Source of the DNA: Streptomyces sp. NBC_01210
GTDB lineage: Bacteria > Actinomycetota > Actinomycetes > Streptomycetales > Streptomycetaceae
Reading direction: 5' to 3'
Length of the DNA stretch: 64,000 nt
Assembly: GCF_036010325.1 (NCBI RefSeq)
Contig: NZ_CP108549.1
Coordinates: 2,852,001-2,916,000, forward strand
Each line of letters starts with the position of its first letter. Positions within the stretch are counted from its first letter, which is position 1. Below, one piece after another: positions 35,773 to 44,412 of this stretch. A model generated the notes under the pieces. The model was not told the origin of the DNA. It did no database searches and saw nothing but the letters and a program-made list of their open reading frames with translations. A program made the position numbers and the translations under genes.

Positions 35773-36354
35773 ATGGCCACACACGTACTGCATCACAAAG
35801 CCCGCCGCACCAGGCTGGACGAGCATCTGCCCGTCGACCACCGGCTCAGCCAGTTCTACCGCGTGGGCGCCGGTCTGATGGGCCTGTTTCTGCTCGCCTT
35901 CGGGATCCTCGGGGTGATCGACAAGATCGGCTTCTTCGACACCGGTGGGGACACGGTCGCGGGCCTGAACACCAACGGAGCGCTGAGCGTGCTGTCCATC
36001 TGTGTCGGACTGCTGCTCTTCGTCGGGATGATCATCGGCGGTAACTTCGCCTCGACCCTGAACATGGTCCTCGGTATCGCCTTCATCCTCAGCGGCTTCG
36101 CGAACCTCGCCCTGCTCGACTCGAGCTTCAACCCCCTCAATTTCCACATCCAGAACGTGCTGTTCAGCTTTGTGGTGGGCGTGATGCTGATGTTCTTCGG
36201 GATGTACGGCCGGGTCAGCGCGACCCTTCCGCACGACAACCCGTACTGGAGGACCCGCCATCCCGAGCAGGCCGCGCAGGAACAGCGCAGCCTCCAGCGG
36301 GCCGCCACCCGGGATCCGGCGCTTGACCAGGCCAAGCAGCACGAAAGCGGATGA
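35773..36354 (+). CDS. DUF4383 family membrane protein
   Basis: A 193-residue membrane protein with four helices: YRVGAGLMGLFLLAFGILGV, LSVLSICVGLLLFVGMIIGG, LNMVLGIAFILSGFANLAL and VLFSFVVGVMLMFFGMYGR. The family DUF4383 is widespread in actinobacteria and of unknown function. A strong AAAGGAGG lies 6 nt before the ATG at 35773. Its TGA overlaps the start of the GntR-type regulator (ATGA), indicating coupled translation and possibly regulation of this gene by that protein. Confidence 0.85.
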   Translation: MATHVLHHKARRTRLDEHLPVDHRLSQFYRVGAGLMGLFLLAFGILGVIDKIGFFDTGGDTVAGLNTNGALSVLSICVGLLLFVGMIIGGNFASTLNMVLGIAFILSGFANLALLDSSFNPLNFHIQNVLFSFVVGVMLMFFGMYGRVSATLPHDNPYWRTRHPEQAAQEQRSLQRAATRDPALDQAKQHESG

Positions 36355-37049
36355 GCCGCAAAGTCGACGTCGCCCACGCAGGGCGTGGGGTGCACAAGGC
36401 CGCGGTGGAGGGGCTCGCCCGCCGGATCGTCGGCGGGCCCTACGCCGAGGGCGACGCCCTCGATCAGTCCGCGCTGATGGCCGAGCTGCACGTCAGCCAG
36501 ACCGTGCTCCGTGAGGCGATCGAGGTGCTGACCGGCAAGGGGCTGCTCGACGTCCGGCAGAAGCGCGGCACGCGCGTACGCCCCCCGGACGACTGGAACC
36601 TCCTCGACACCGACGTGCTGCGCTGGAAACTCGCCGCCGGTGTGCCCAGCGACTTCTTCGCCGACCTGCTGGAGCTGCGCCGCTCCATCGAACCGGCGGC
36701 GGCCTCGCTCGCCGCCGTGCACCGGACCGACGAGGACCTCGCGGCGCTCGGCGCCGCGCTGGCCGCGATGAAAGCGGGCTGGGAGGATGCGGTCCTCGCC
36801 GTGCGGGCCGACGCCTCCTTCCACACGGCCCTGCTGGCCGCCTCGCACAATCGGTTCTTCGCGCAGCTGCGCCGGGTGATCATCCCGGTGCTGATCGAGC
36901 GCGACCGGCGGGTCCAGCTGGCCGGGACGGCCGAGGATCCGGTCGCCGTGCACGCCGCGGTCGTCGATCTCATACGGATCGGGGACGTCGACGGCGCCTA
37001 CATGGCGACGCTGGAGCTGCTCGACATGGCCATGCGCCAGCATCCGTAG
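36351..37049 (+). CDS. GntR/FadR (FCD) family regulator
   Basis: A 232-residue GntR regulator. The winged helix (about 15-80) has AVEGLARRIVGGPYAEGDAL, SALMAELHVSQTVLREAIEVL and a wing VRQKRGTRVRPP. The all-helical FCD domain (about 95-225) carries ELRRSIEPAAASLAA and the metal-binding DASFHTALLAASHN and HAAVVDLI histidines typical of the FadR subfamily for small carboxylic acids or sugar acids. The target and effector are unknown. It overlaps the DUF4383 stop by 4 nt. Confidence 0.9.
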   Translation: MSRKVDVAHAGRGVHKAAVEGLARRIVGGPYAEGDALDQSALMAELHVSQTVLREAIEVLTGKGLLDVRQKRGTRVRPPDDWNLLDTDVLRWKLAAGVPSDFFADLLELRRSIEPAAASLAAVHRTDEDLAALGAALAAMKAGWEDAVLAVRADASFHTALLAASHNRFFAQLRRVIIPVLIERDRRVQLAGTAEDPVAVHAAVVDLIRIGDVDGAYMATLELLDMAMRQHP

Positions 37050-37084
37050 CCGTCCCGGCAAGGAGGAACCCGCCCGGCTGCCGC

Positions 37085-37090
37085 TAGCCT
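37085..37090 (+). promoter_or_regulatory. -10 box, probable leaderless transcript
   Basis: TAGCCT lies 6 nt before the ATG at 37097, and no ribosome-binding site is visible. Confidence 0.55.
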
Positions 37091-37096
37091 GGGGCA

Positions 37097-37318
37097 ATGC
37101 CTCGTTACGAATACCGCTGCCGAACCTGCGGCGACACCTTTGAAGTGAACCGCCCGATGGCCCAGTCCTCCGATCCGGCGAACTGCCCGGACGGCCATGA
37201 GGACACGGTCAAGCTGCTCTCGGCGGTCGCCGTGGGTGGTACGAAGTCCGCGCCGGCGGCCGCGTCCAACGGCGGGGGTGGCGGCGGGGGTTGCTGCGGA
37301 GGCGGCTGCTGCGGCTGA
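37097..37318 (+). CDS. FmdB-family zinc-ribbon protein
   Basis: A 73-residue protein beginning MPRYEYRCRTCGDTFEVNRP. The CRTC pair and the later NCPDGH give the zinc ribbon of the FmdB/CxxC_CXXC_SSSS group. The second half is a Gly-rich tail with CCGGGCCG, as in many actinobacterial members. It is thought to be a small regulator or ribosome-associated factor; its function is not known. It is probably leaderless. Confidence 0.92.
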   Translation: MPRYEYRCRTCGDTFEVNRPMAQSSDPANCPDGHEDTVKLLSAVAVGGTKSAPAAASNGGGGGGGCCGGGCCG

Positions 37319-37369
37319 CCCCCACCGGGCTCAGGCCCCCGAACTCGGACCGCCCGGCTCGGAGCGCCT

Positions 37370-37443
37370 GACACGGCCCACCGAGCTCGGACCCGCCCGA
37401 CACGGCCCACCGAGCTCGGACCCGCCCGACACGGCGAGCTCGG
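37370..37443. repeat. 29-bp tandem repeat, 2.5 units
   Basis: Two identical 29-bp units start at 37370 and 37399, beginning GACACGGCCCACCGAGCTCG, with a partial third to 37443. They lie between the FmdB gene and the HAD gene, whose stop is at 37460. Confidence 0.85.
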
Positions 37444-37459
37444 ACCGCCGCATCGCCCG

Positions 37460-38287
37460 CTAGCCGAGCCTCCGCAGGAAGCGGCGCAGGATCTCCTCAC
37501 CCGCCGCCACGCCCTTCTCCGCGAGTACGTCGGTGTTCGGGGCGGTCCAGCCGCTGTCGGCCAGCTCGCCGTGGCCGGGCCGCCAGGCGTGGTCCGCGGC
37601 GAGGAGCAGATCGGCGTCGAGGAGGGAGTCGCCGGCCGCGAGGATCCGCTCCGACCCGGTGCGGCGCGCCACTTCGCGCACCGCCGCGCTCTTGCTGAGC
37701 GGCTGCGGCACGGCGTAGATCTTGCGTCCCTGGAGCGAGACGGTCCAGCCGCGGCCCTCGGCCCACTCGGCAAGCTCCTTCACCCAGCCCTCGGGCAGCA
37801 GCGTGCGCTCGACGACGAGATAGGCGAAGAGGTCTTCGGCGATCCGCTCCTTGAGCAGCCAGGCAGGGTCGGCGGCGGCGATGAGATGGGCGCGGACCTC
37901 GGCGAGCGAGGCGCACTCGTCGGCGAGCGTGGCCGCCACCTGCCGCTGCCAGTCCCGGTCGGAGACGCCGTCGACGAGGAGGTGCCCGCCGTTGGCGCAG
38001 ATCGCGAACTCCGGTGCGGGCCCGGGGAGATGGATGCGGTGGTACTGCTCGCGGGTGCGGGTGGTGGTCGGTACGAAGACGCTGTCGGCGGCGAGCTGCG
38101 TCAGCAGACCGGCGGCGGTTTCGGTGAGATACGACAGCGGCTTGCTCTCGTACACCTCGACGCAGAGGAGTCGGGGTGCGTCCGCGTCGGGCATGGGGAG
38201 CTGGAGGGCGGCGGCGGAGTAGATCAGGGTGCGGTCGAGATCGCTCGCGACGAGGGTGCTCGCTGCGGTGGTCTGCGGGGTGCTCAC
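37460..38287 (-). CDS. HAD-superfamily phosphatase of the Ter-linked operon
   Basis: A 275-residue HAD hydrolase of the Cof/sucrose-phosphatase type. Motif I is VASDLDRTLIYS (Asp16, Asp18), motif II is VPTTTRTREQY, the lysine is in PQPLSKSAAVREV, and motif IV is ILAAGDSLLDADLLL. A C2-type cap lies between, with CANGGHLLVDG. The GTG at 38287 overlaps the phosphoribosyltransferase stop by 4 nt, so it is translationally coupled. In Ter-linked operons this enzyme is predicted to dephosphorylate a nucleoside-like product. That comes from published comparative genomics, not from this sequence. Confidence 0.88.
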   Translation of the reverse strand: MSTPQTTAASTLVASDLDRTLIYSAAALQLPMPDADAPRLLCVEVYESKPLSYLTETAAGLLTQLAADSVFVPTTTRTREQYHRIHLPGPAPEFAICANGGHLLVDGVSDRDWQRQVAATLADECASLAEVRAHLIAAADPAWLLKERIAEDLFAYLVVERTLLPEGWVKELAEWAEGRGWTVSLQGRKIYAVPQPLSKSAAVREVARRTGSERILAAGDSLLDADLLLAADHAWRPGHGELADSGWTAPNTDVLAEKGVAAGEEILRRFLRRLG

Positions 38288-41200
38288 AGGGCCGACACCG
38301 CCTTGCCGTCCGCGCCGGTCGCTCCGCGGGTGTACTGCGGATGGATCAACCCCACACATGTGTACGGGAGTTCGTCCACCTCCTCGACCGGTACGCCGCG
38401 CTGCTCGGCGAGCAGCCGCACATGGAGGAGGTCGGCGCCCGCGCCGCGCTTGGCGAGGATCTTCCAGGGGACGCGGCGCAGCAGGACGCGGGTCGTCTCG
38501 CCGACACCCGGCTTGACCAGGTTCACATCGTGGATGCCGTACTCCTCACTGATCCGTTCGACGGCGGCCCAGCCCTCCCAGGTGGGCGCGCGGTCGGCCG
38601 ACAGCAGTTCCTTGACCTCGGCGTCGACGGCGTCCACGACCTCGTCGAAGCGGGCGGCAACGGTGTCCAGGAAGTGTTCCGAGACATCGCCGTCGGCGAG
38701 CTCGCGGTAGAACTTGGCGCCGTGGAAGTCGTGCGGGCCGATGAGGTCGGCGCGCAGGACCGTACGCGATATCAGGCCGGAGACAGTGGAGTTGAGGCAG
38801 GCGGAGGGGATGAGGAAGTCCTCGCGGGTGCCGTAGGTGCGGACGCAGCCGCCGGGGTCGGCGAGGACCGCGATCTCCGGATTGAAGCCCTCGCCCCCCT
38901 GAGTTTCTTTATGGGCCTTGAGGGCATCGGCCAGTTCGCGGGTGATCGCACCCTTGCCGGTCCAGCCGTCGACGAAGACGACGTCGGCCGGGTCGTGGTG
39001 CTCCTTGAGCCAGCGCAGGGCGTTGGTGTCGATACCGCGGCCGCGCACGATGGAGACGGCGTAGTGCGGGAGGTCCAGGCCGTGCCGGTGCTGGGCCCAG
39101 CGGCGCATCAGTACGCCTACGGGGGTGCCGGCGCGGGCCAGCGAGACAAGCACGGGGCGCGGTGAACGCTCGGCGAGGACGGTCTCGGTGACAGTGCCGA
39201 CGGCGCGGGCGATACGGGCCGCGGAGGTCTCCAGCGCGGCCTTGAAGAGCTCCTGGTACTGGGCGCTGGGCTGGTACTCGACGGGCAGCGACTCGGCGTA
39301 GTGCGCACCGCCGCTCTGTATCGCCTCCTCGCGCTCCTCCGTGGGGGCCTCCAGCTCGGCGTCCGAGAGGTCCTGGAGCAGCCAGCCGACGTCTTCGGGG
39401 GCGTACGAGGAGAAGGCGGGGCCGCGGAGGGGCTCGGGCAGCATGAAGGCCCTTTCGGATACATCGGGTACGTCGGATACATCGGGGACGTACGAGGGGA
39501 CGACGGCCAGCACGACATGCGGAGCGTGCTCGGAGAGCCGGGCCAACAGGCCGTCGGGGGCGTGCAGTTGGGGCGTGTCGGCGGCCGAGTCGACGACTGC
39601 GACAACAGCGTCGAAGCCGGCGCCTGCGACGTTGTAGGCGTACCGCTCGCCGGGACCGTCGGCGGGGTCGTCGTGGGCGGGAAAGACAAGGCGACTGCGT
39701 ATGGCATAGCCGGGATCGTCGACGGCGAGGACGGGCGAGCGGGTGGTGGTGGAGTACCGGACGTCGGCGTCGAGCACCTGCTCAATGGCGGTGCCGAGCC
39801 GGAGGGGCGCGTACATCAACTCCTCGAACCCGAGGACGAGTACGCGTGGCCGGGCCTTCCCGTCGGCGACGTCGTCCGACGCTGCGGCCGGGCGCGCGCC
39901 GTTTGCGGAGTGGGACGCGTCCGCGGCCAGGCGGGCGCCGTTTGCGGGCACGCCGGAGGCGACCGGGCGAGCGTCCGCGCGAGCCGCGTCCGCGTCGCCC
40001 GAGTGGCTCGCGATGCCCGCGAGGCGAGCCCGATCGCCCGCGCGTACGGCCTCCGCGGCAGGGCTCGCGCCGTTTGCCGCTCCGGCAGCGTCCGCGCCAA
40101 GACTCCCGCCGCCCGCCGCACCCGCAGCGTGCGCCGTGGCCACGGCGTGACCGCCGGCCGGGTCCGCCGCGTCCGCCGTCGCGCCGCCCGCAGTGCGAGC
40201 CCGATCGCCCGCGCGTACCGCCTCCGCGCCAAGACTCCCGCCGCCCGCCGCACCCGCAGCGTCCGCCGTGGCCACGGCGTGACCGCCGGCGGGGCGGGTC
40301 GGAGCCGCGCCCTGTCGGGCGGCCCGGACACCGAGCGCCTCGGCCAGGCGCGCGGCCATGCCCGGCAGGGCGGCCTCCAGCTGCTCGCGGTGGTCCGGCG
40401 TGAAGCCGTGCCGCCCACCGTCGGGCACGCCCGCCGGCCAGTCCAGCTCCACGCGCACCACGGCGTGCGCCGCCGACTGCCCGGCCTCCTCCGGCGCGCC
40501 CGCGCCGGAACCGTCACCGCCAGGCACAGGCCGGCCACTCTCCGCGCAGGACTCCACCGCGTCGGGGCGCGAACCCGCACCCGCCTCCGCGCCGCGCGGC
40601 GACACGTCGTCGCGCGCCTCGGGGACGCTCGTCCCAGCCACCTCCGAGACGCCCGGGACCACACGGCCCGCCGCGGAGTCGCCACCCTCCTCGTACTGCG
40701 CCACCAGCGCCCGTCCCTTCTCCAGGACGCCCTCCGGCAGCTTCACCGTCCCCGAAGCCAGTGCCACCAGATCGACCCGCGCGCCGATCTCCTCCGCGAA
40801 ATCCGTCAAACGGCTCCGGTCCCGCTCCGAGCGCATGTCGACCAGCGCCACGATCACATACCGGTCCCGCGGATACCGCTCGTGCAGGTCGCGGATCGTG
40901 TTCAGCACGGTGTTGCCCGTCGAGAACTCGTCGTCCACCAGGACCAGCGGGCCCTCACCCGCCAGCAGCCGTGGGTTCTCCGGCAGCAGGAGGTGGGAGG
41001 TCGCGTGGGAGTGGGACTCCTCGAAGCCGCCCGCCCGCGACACTCCCTCGACCGGGCGGCGCGTGGAGTGCAGATACGGCGCCAGGCCCAGGCCGTCCGC
41101 CACCGAGTGGCCCAGGCCCGTCGCCGTCTCCGCGTATCCCAGGACCATCGCGCGGGCCGCCTCGGTGTCGCCGAGCAGATCGCGCACCCGACGTCCGAGC

Positions 41201-41409
41201 CCGTATCCCGCGCCGTACACCACTGCCGGCGACTGCGGCACATGCTTGCCCAGCACGTTCGACACCAGCAGATGCGCCCGCTTGGGATTGCGGCGCAGGG
41301 CCAGTCCCAACAGGCCGCTCAGCGTCTCGTCTCCCACGAGACCGACGCCCAGCCGCTCAGCGACCCACGTTCCCGACCACACCACGCTTACAGTCTCTTC
41401 CCTCGTCAT
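38284..41409 (-). CDS. fused phosphoribosyltransferase / TRSP / StiP-type protein
   Basis: A 1041-residue multi-domain protein. Residues about 1-230 are a PRTase with the PRPP loop LVLVDDEFSTGNTVL (155-169). The middle (about 235-520) has TRSP-like segments, RVELDWPAG and AHAVVR, and a long Ala/Gly-rich low-complexity stretch. The C-terminal half contains PRVLVLGFEELMYAPL and the StiP-type block VLVSLARAGTPVGVLMRRW with FVDGWTGKGAITREL, a second PRPP-like loop, and GCVRTYGTREDFLIPSACLN. In many bacteria these domains occur as separate genes of the Ter system. The ATG at 41409 follows the lyase stop by 1 nt. It probably makes a ribosylated metabolite together with its operon partners. Confidence 0.85.
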   Translation of the reverse strand: MTREETVSVVWSGTWVAERLGVGLVGDETLSGLLGLALRRNPKRAHLLVSNVLGKHVPQSPAVVYGAGYGLGRRVRDLLGDTEAARAMVLGYAETATGLGHSVADGLGLAPYLHSTRRPVEGVSRAGGFEESHSHATSHLLLPENPRLLAGEGPLVLVDDEFSTGNTVLNTIRDLHERYPRDRYVIVALVDMRSERDRSRLTDFAEEIGARVDLVALASGTVKLPEGVLEKGRALVAQYEEGGDSAAGRVVPGVSEVAGTSVPEARDDVSPRGAEAGAGSRPDAVESCAESGRPVPGGDGSGAGAPEEAGQSAAHAVVRVELDWPAGVPDGGRHGFTPDHREQLEAALPGMAARLAEALGVRAARQGAAPTRPAGGHAVATADAAGAAGGGSLGAEAVRAGDRARTAGGATADAADPAGGHAVATAHAAGAAGGGSLGADAAGAANGASPAAEAVRAGDRARLAGIASHSGDADAARADARPVASGVPANGARLAADASHSANGARPAAASDDVADGKARPRVLVLGFEELMYAPLRLGTAIEQVLDADVRYSTTTRSPVLAVDDPGYAIRSRLVFPAHDDPADGPGERYAYNVAGAGFDAVVAVVDSAADTPQLHAPDGLLARLSEHAPHVVLAVVPSYVPDVSDVPDVSERAFMLPEPLRGPAFSSYAPEDVGWLLQDLSDAELEAPTEEREEAIQSGGAHYAESLPVEYQPSAQYQELFKAALETSAARIARAVGTVTETVLAERSPRPVLVSLARAGTPVGVLMRRWAQHRHGLDLPHYAVSIVRGRGIDTNALRWLKEHHDPADVVFVDGWTGKGAITRELADALKAHKETQGGEGFNPEIAVLADPGGCVRTYGTREDFLIPSACLNSTVSGLISRTVLRADLIGPHDFHGAKFYRELADGDVSEHFLDTVAARFDEVVDAVDAEVKELLSADRAPTWEGWAAVERISEEYGIHDVNLVKPGVGETTRVLLRRVPWKILAKRGAGADLLHVRLLAEQRGVPVEEVDELPYTCVGLIHPQYTRGATGADGKAVSAL
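40094..40289. repeat. ~64-bp direct repeat in the PRTase gene
   Basis: GCGCCAAGACTCCCGCCGCC starts at 40094 and again at 40226. The following ~45 bp are nearly identical (one mismatch seen). A second shared block, CGATCGCCCGCGCGTAC, begins near 40029 and 40202. They encode the Ala/Gly-rich linker and look like recent in-frame duplication. Confidence 0.8.
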
Positions 41410-41410
41410 G

Positions 41411-42574
41411 TCAGCCGGAGAGCCCGGCCGTGAGCAGCTCCACGAAGCCGACCTCTTCCTTGGCCACGCCGAAGACCTCGGCACGCAGCAGCGTGCGCTC
41501 GGCCCAGGCCCGGTGGGGCTTCACTTCGTTCATCTTGTTCGTGTACGCGGAACGCATCACGCCTCCGCCGCCCCGCTCCGGCTGCACGATGTCCTGCGCG
41601 TCGCTGAACTCCTCGTGACTGACCACCGACAGTGCGTGCACGGGCAGCACATGCGAGGGGTGGATGCAGGTCTTGCCCTGCAGGCCGTTGGCCCGGTCCA
41701 GCTCGATCTCACGGAGCAGACCGTCCAGGTCGTGCTCGATGAGCGTGGCGCGCAGTTCCTCCGCCCGTCCCTCCATGAAGGGGCTTCGGCGCAACTGAGG
41801 CTTGAACATGCGCTCCTGGAGCCGGAAGTACTCCCACACCGGCCCGGTCACCGTGAAGCCGGTGCCGTCCGCGCGTCCCAGGACGTTCACGACGTCGGCG
41901 ATGACCGCGGCGACGATCTGGACGTCGTACGCGGTCATATCGGGCGACCGGCGCAGCCCGTAGGCCGAGCAGAAGTCCGTGACGCCGAGTCGCAGCGCCA
42001 GGACCCGCTCGCGGTACTTGTCCACGGTGCGGGCGATCCCGGCGAGCGTCTCGGTGCGGGTTTCGAGGTGGAGCAGGCTGGGAGATTCCAGTACGGGCAT
42101 GGCAAAGAGCCGCTGTCCGCTCGCTGATTCCGCGGAAGCGAGCGCCTCCAGGAACGGAACGCCCCGCTCTTCCGTGAACTTCGGTAGTACAAATCCGGTC
42201 AGTCTCCGGACCGAGGGGCCGAGCCGGTACACCAGATCCGGAATCTGCCCGGGTTCGCGGACCCGAATGAAGAGCAGTGGCAGCTCCGCGTCACGCGCGT
42301 CGAGGTCGGCGAACTGCCGGACCAGGTTCTCCTCGGCCTCCGCGACTTCCGCGTCGTCGATGGAATCCTCCAGGCAGAGGACCATGGAGACGACTCCGCG
42401 GCCGATCTGCTTGAGCACGTCGTCGGCGAGCTTCGGACGGGTGGCCGGGCTGTAGAGCGTGGCGCCGAGCGCGGTGGCGAGCAAGCGGGCAGGGGAGGCT
42501 GCCGTGAATTCACACGGTTCCCGATGGAAGAGACTGTCCCTGACAGCAGGCGAAAGATGCCCGAAGTGACGCAT
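41411..42574 (-). CDS. HpcH/HpaI-type aldolase / citrate-lyase beta-like protein
   Basis: A 387-residue TIM-barrel protein of the citrate lyase beta/HpcH family. Visible are LYSPATRPKL, VLCLEDSIDDAEVAEAE (metal and substrate binding), FVLPKF, MPVLESPSLL, ALRLGVTDFCSAYGL and KTCIHPSHVLPVHAL near the end. It is the first cistron of a three-gene operon with the PRTase and HAD genes. In Ter-associated operons this lyase is predicted to build the side chain of the metabolite. ATG 42574 has GGGGGAAACAA upstream. A candidate TTGACA promoter lies at 42618-42644. Confidence 0.88.
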   Translation of the reverse strand: MRHFGHLSPAVRDSLFHREPCEFTAASPARLLATALGATLYSPATRPKLADDVLKQIGRGVVSMVLCLEDSIDDAEVAEAEENLVRQFADLDARDAELPLLFIRVREPGQIPDLVYRLGPSVRRLTGFVLPKFTEERGVPFLEALASAESASGQRLFAMPVLESPSLLHLETRTETLAGIARTVDKYRERVLALRLGVTDFCSAYGLRRSPDMTAYDVQIVAAVIADVVNVLGRADGTGFTVTGPVWEYFRLQERMFKPQLRRSPFMEGRAEELRATLIEHDLDGLLREIELDRANGLQGKTCIHPSHVLPVHALSVVSHEEFSDAQDIVQPERGGGGVMRSAYTNKMNEVKPHRAWAERTLLRAEVFGVAKEEVGFVELLTAGLSG

Positions 42575-42617
42575 TTGTTTCCCCCGTACTGCCTTGGCGG
42601 CCCAACTGACGTGGCCG

Positions 42618-42644
42618 GTAATAGTACGTACGACTGTGTGTCAA
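42618..42644 (-). promoter_or_regulatory. candidate promoter of the Ter-linked operon
   Basis: Minus-strand TTGACA (42639-42644) and TATTAC (42618-42623) are separated by 15 bp, 43 bp before ATG 42574. The spacer is short, so the assignment is tentative. Confidence 0.45.
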
Positions 42645-42751
42645 GAGTTCCCCAAGTCCATGAATTCCAGGTAACCCGCTTGCACCATGCCCATGTCCTG
42701 GCCGGAGAACAAGGGGCCCCGCGTTGTCCGCACGGCCACCGGGAAGGCAGG

Positions 42752-43561
42752 ATGACGGATATGACGCACGCGATGCTGAAGGGTTCGAACGCCCCTCTCG
42801 ATGCCATGGCCGTACGGGCCGTGCTGCGCTGGACCCCGGGCGCCGGGGTCCCCGACGTGGACGCCTCGGCCCTGTTGCTCGGCCAGGACGGCCGTGTGCG
42901 CTCCGACGAGGACTTCGTCTTCTACAACCAGCCGCGCCATCCTTCGGGTTTGGTGCGGCGGCTGCCCAAGAAGCGCATCGCTGAGTGGCTGACCGACACC
43001 GTCGAGGCGGATCTCGCGGCCCTCGACCCGTCGGTCGACCAGGTGGTGCTCGCCGCCTCCTCCGACGGCGACACCTTCCAGCATGTACGGGATCTGCGAA
43101 TACTGCTCTACGACGCCGCCCTGGCCGACAGCGACCCGCTGGCCGTCTTCGATGTGAAGCCGGAGACCGGCGAGGAGACCGCGATCATCTGCGGTGAGCT
43201 CTACCGGCGCGGGGACGGCTGGAAGTTCCGCGCGGTCGCGCAGGGCTATCCGACCGGGCTGGTCGGCCTGGCCACGGCGTTCGGTATTTCGGTGGACGAG
43301 GCGGAGGCGGCGGCCGAGCCGTCCGCGCAGCCCGAGCCGCAGCCGCCGGCCCAGCCATCCGTACAGCCGGCGTCCGCGCCCCCGGCGCAGCCCGCTTACG
43401 GCTACCCGCAGCCGGCCGCGGCGCAGCCCGCTTACGGCTACCCGCAGCCCGCCACGAACCAGCCCGCTTACGGCTACCCACAGCCCGCCGCCGCGGCCGC
43501 GCACGCTCCTGACCCGAACTTCCGGCTGCCGCCGATGGGCCCGCAGTTCATCCGTTCCTGA
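42752..43561 (+). CDS. TerD-family protein with Pro/Tyr-rich C-terminal tail
   Basis: A 269-residue TerD-fold protein. Residues about 1-190 show LKGSNAPLDAMAVRAVLRW, DVDASALLLGQDGRV, the Asp-rich DEDFVFYNQP, VDQVVLAASSDG and FDVKPETGEETAIICGELYRR, all TerD landmarks with acidic residues expected to bind Ca2+. The C-terminal ~75 residues are a Pro/Ala/Tyr-rich tail with three 12-residue units of the AQPAYGYPQPAA type, encoded by 36-bp repeats (43385-43492). It diverges from the lyase operon. ATG 42752 is used; 42761 is an alternative. It probably functions at the membrane in the Ter complex. Confidence 0.87.
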   Translation: MTDMTHAMLKGSNAPLDAMAVRAVLRWTPGAGVPDVDASALLLGQDGRVRSDEDFVFYNQPRHPSGLVRRLPKKRIAEWLTDTVEADLAALDPSVDQVVLAASSDGDTFQHVRDLRILLYDAALADSDPLAVFDVKPETGEETAIICGELYRRGDGWKFRAVAQGYPTGLVGLATAFGISVDEAEAAAEPSAQPEPQPPAQPSVQPASAPPAQPAYGYPQPAAAQPAYGYPQPATNQPAYGYPQPAAAAAHAPDPNFRLPPMGPQFIRS

Positions 43562-43577
43562 GCCGCGGGCAGCCGCC

Positions 43578-44315
43578 TCAGACCCGGTTCTTGTAGCCGC
43601 GGCCCCATTGCAGGCCCCACCCGTACAGCCGGTCGAGCTCCGCCTGGAATCCGTACACGAACTTCACCTCACGGCGCACGATCAGCTCGCCCTTGACGTT
43701 CTCCATGGAGAACACCGCACACGAACGGGCCTGTGGCGCGCGCTCGTCGAGCTCTATCTCCACCCGCGGGCCGTTGCTCGGGTAGAGCGTCACATGCGCG
43801 TGCGTACGGTCGAAGGCCGGCGTCTGGTCGTAGATGTAGGCGAAGAACAGCAGCCGCTTGATCGACTCGCGGTGGTCGAGATTGACGTAGAGCGTCTCAC
43901 CCGAGGGAGAGCCGAACCGGTCGTCGCCGCTGAGCTTCACATAGGGCGGCTCGTTGATGCTGCCGAAAAAGCTGCCCAGCGGCTGCACCACGCCCTTGCT
44001 GCCGTCCGTCAGTTCGTACAGACAGCCGAGGTCGAGGTCCACGTTGACCACGCCCTGAGTGTGCGCCTGGACCACATCGGGCTGGAAGAGCTTGAAAGGG
44101 TGGCGCAGCAGTCTGCCGCTCTGCTTGGACCTGCCCTCGATATCGGATGTGCGCATCCGCCAGGAGAGGTTGACGCGCAGATTGCCGGTGGCCGCGCCCT
44201 GCTTGGTGAGCGAGACCGTCGGGTGCCGTTTGGTCAGCTCGATGGAATTCGTCGCGGCACTGCCCGAGTCGAACTGCGGTGACCGCCCCCGCCACAGGTT
44301 GCCCCAGAAGGCCAT
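43578..44315 (-). CDS. TerA-like tellurium-resistance domain protein
   Basis: A 245-residue protein starting MAFWGNLWRGR. The body matches the TerA/TerD superfamily: SIELTKRHPTVSLTKQG, VNVDLDLGCLYELTDGSKG, QPLGSFFGSINEPPYVKLSG, ESIKRLLFFAYIYD and AHVTLYPSNGPRVEIELDE. Unlike TerD it has an N-terminal targeting-like segment rich in Trp/Arg and lacks the DVDASALL start. TerA proteins are partners of TerD in the Ter membrane complex. The ATG at 44315 follows GGGGGTGGGGT. It converges on the TerD gene at 42752, and a strong hairpin at 44347 separates it from the DUF475 gene upstream. Confidence 0.85.
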   Translation of the reverse strand: MAFWGNLWRGRSPQFDSGSAATNSIELTKRHPTVSLTKQGAATGNLRVNLSWRMRTSDIEGRSKQSGRLLRHPFKLFQPDVVQAHTQGVVNVDLDLGCLYELTDGSKGVVQPLGSFFGSINEPPYVKLSGDDRFGSPSGETLYVNLDHRESIKRLLFFAYIYDQTPAFDRTHAHVTLYPSNGPRVEIELDERAPQARSCAVFSMENVKGELIVRREVKFVYGFQAELDRLYGWGLQWGRGYKNRV

Positions 44316-44346
44316 ACCCCACCCCCACACGCGTCGATGAGCCCCG

Positions 44347-44384
44347 CGGGGCGGCGCCGAGGCCGGTGCCTCGGAGCCGCCCCG
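44347..44384 (-). terminator. hairpin between DUF475 and TerA-like genes
   Basis: A stem of about 16 bp, CGGGGCGGCGCCGAGG against CCTCGGAGCCGCCCCG with one mismatch, encloses a 6-nt loop 28 nt beyond the DUF475 stop. Confidence 0.8.
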
Positions 44385-44412
44385 CTCAGAGCGTTCCTCA
44401 ATCCTTGCCGGG

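Noticed and set aside
38176..42127. Plus-strand ORFs of 300-710 residues opposite the PRTase and lyase genes
   Set aside because: Arg/Pro-rich composition typical of antisense frames. The minus strand carries conserved PRPP, HAD and lyase motifs.
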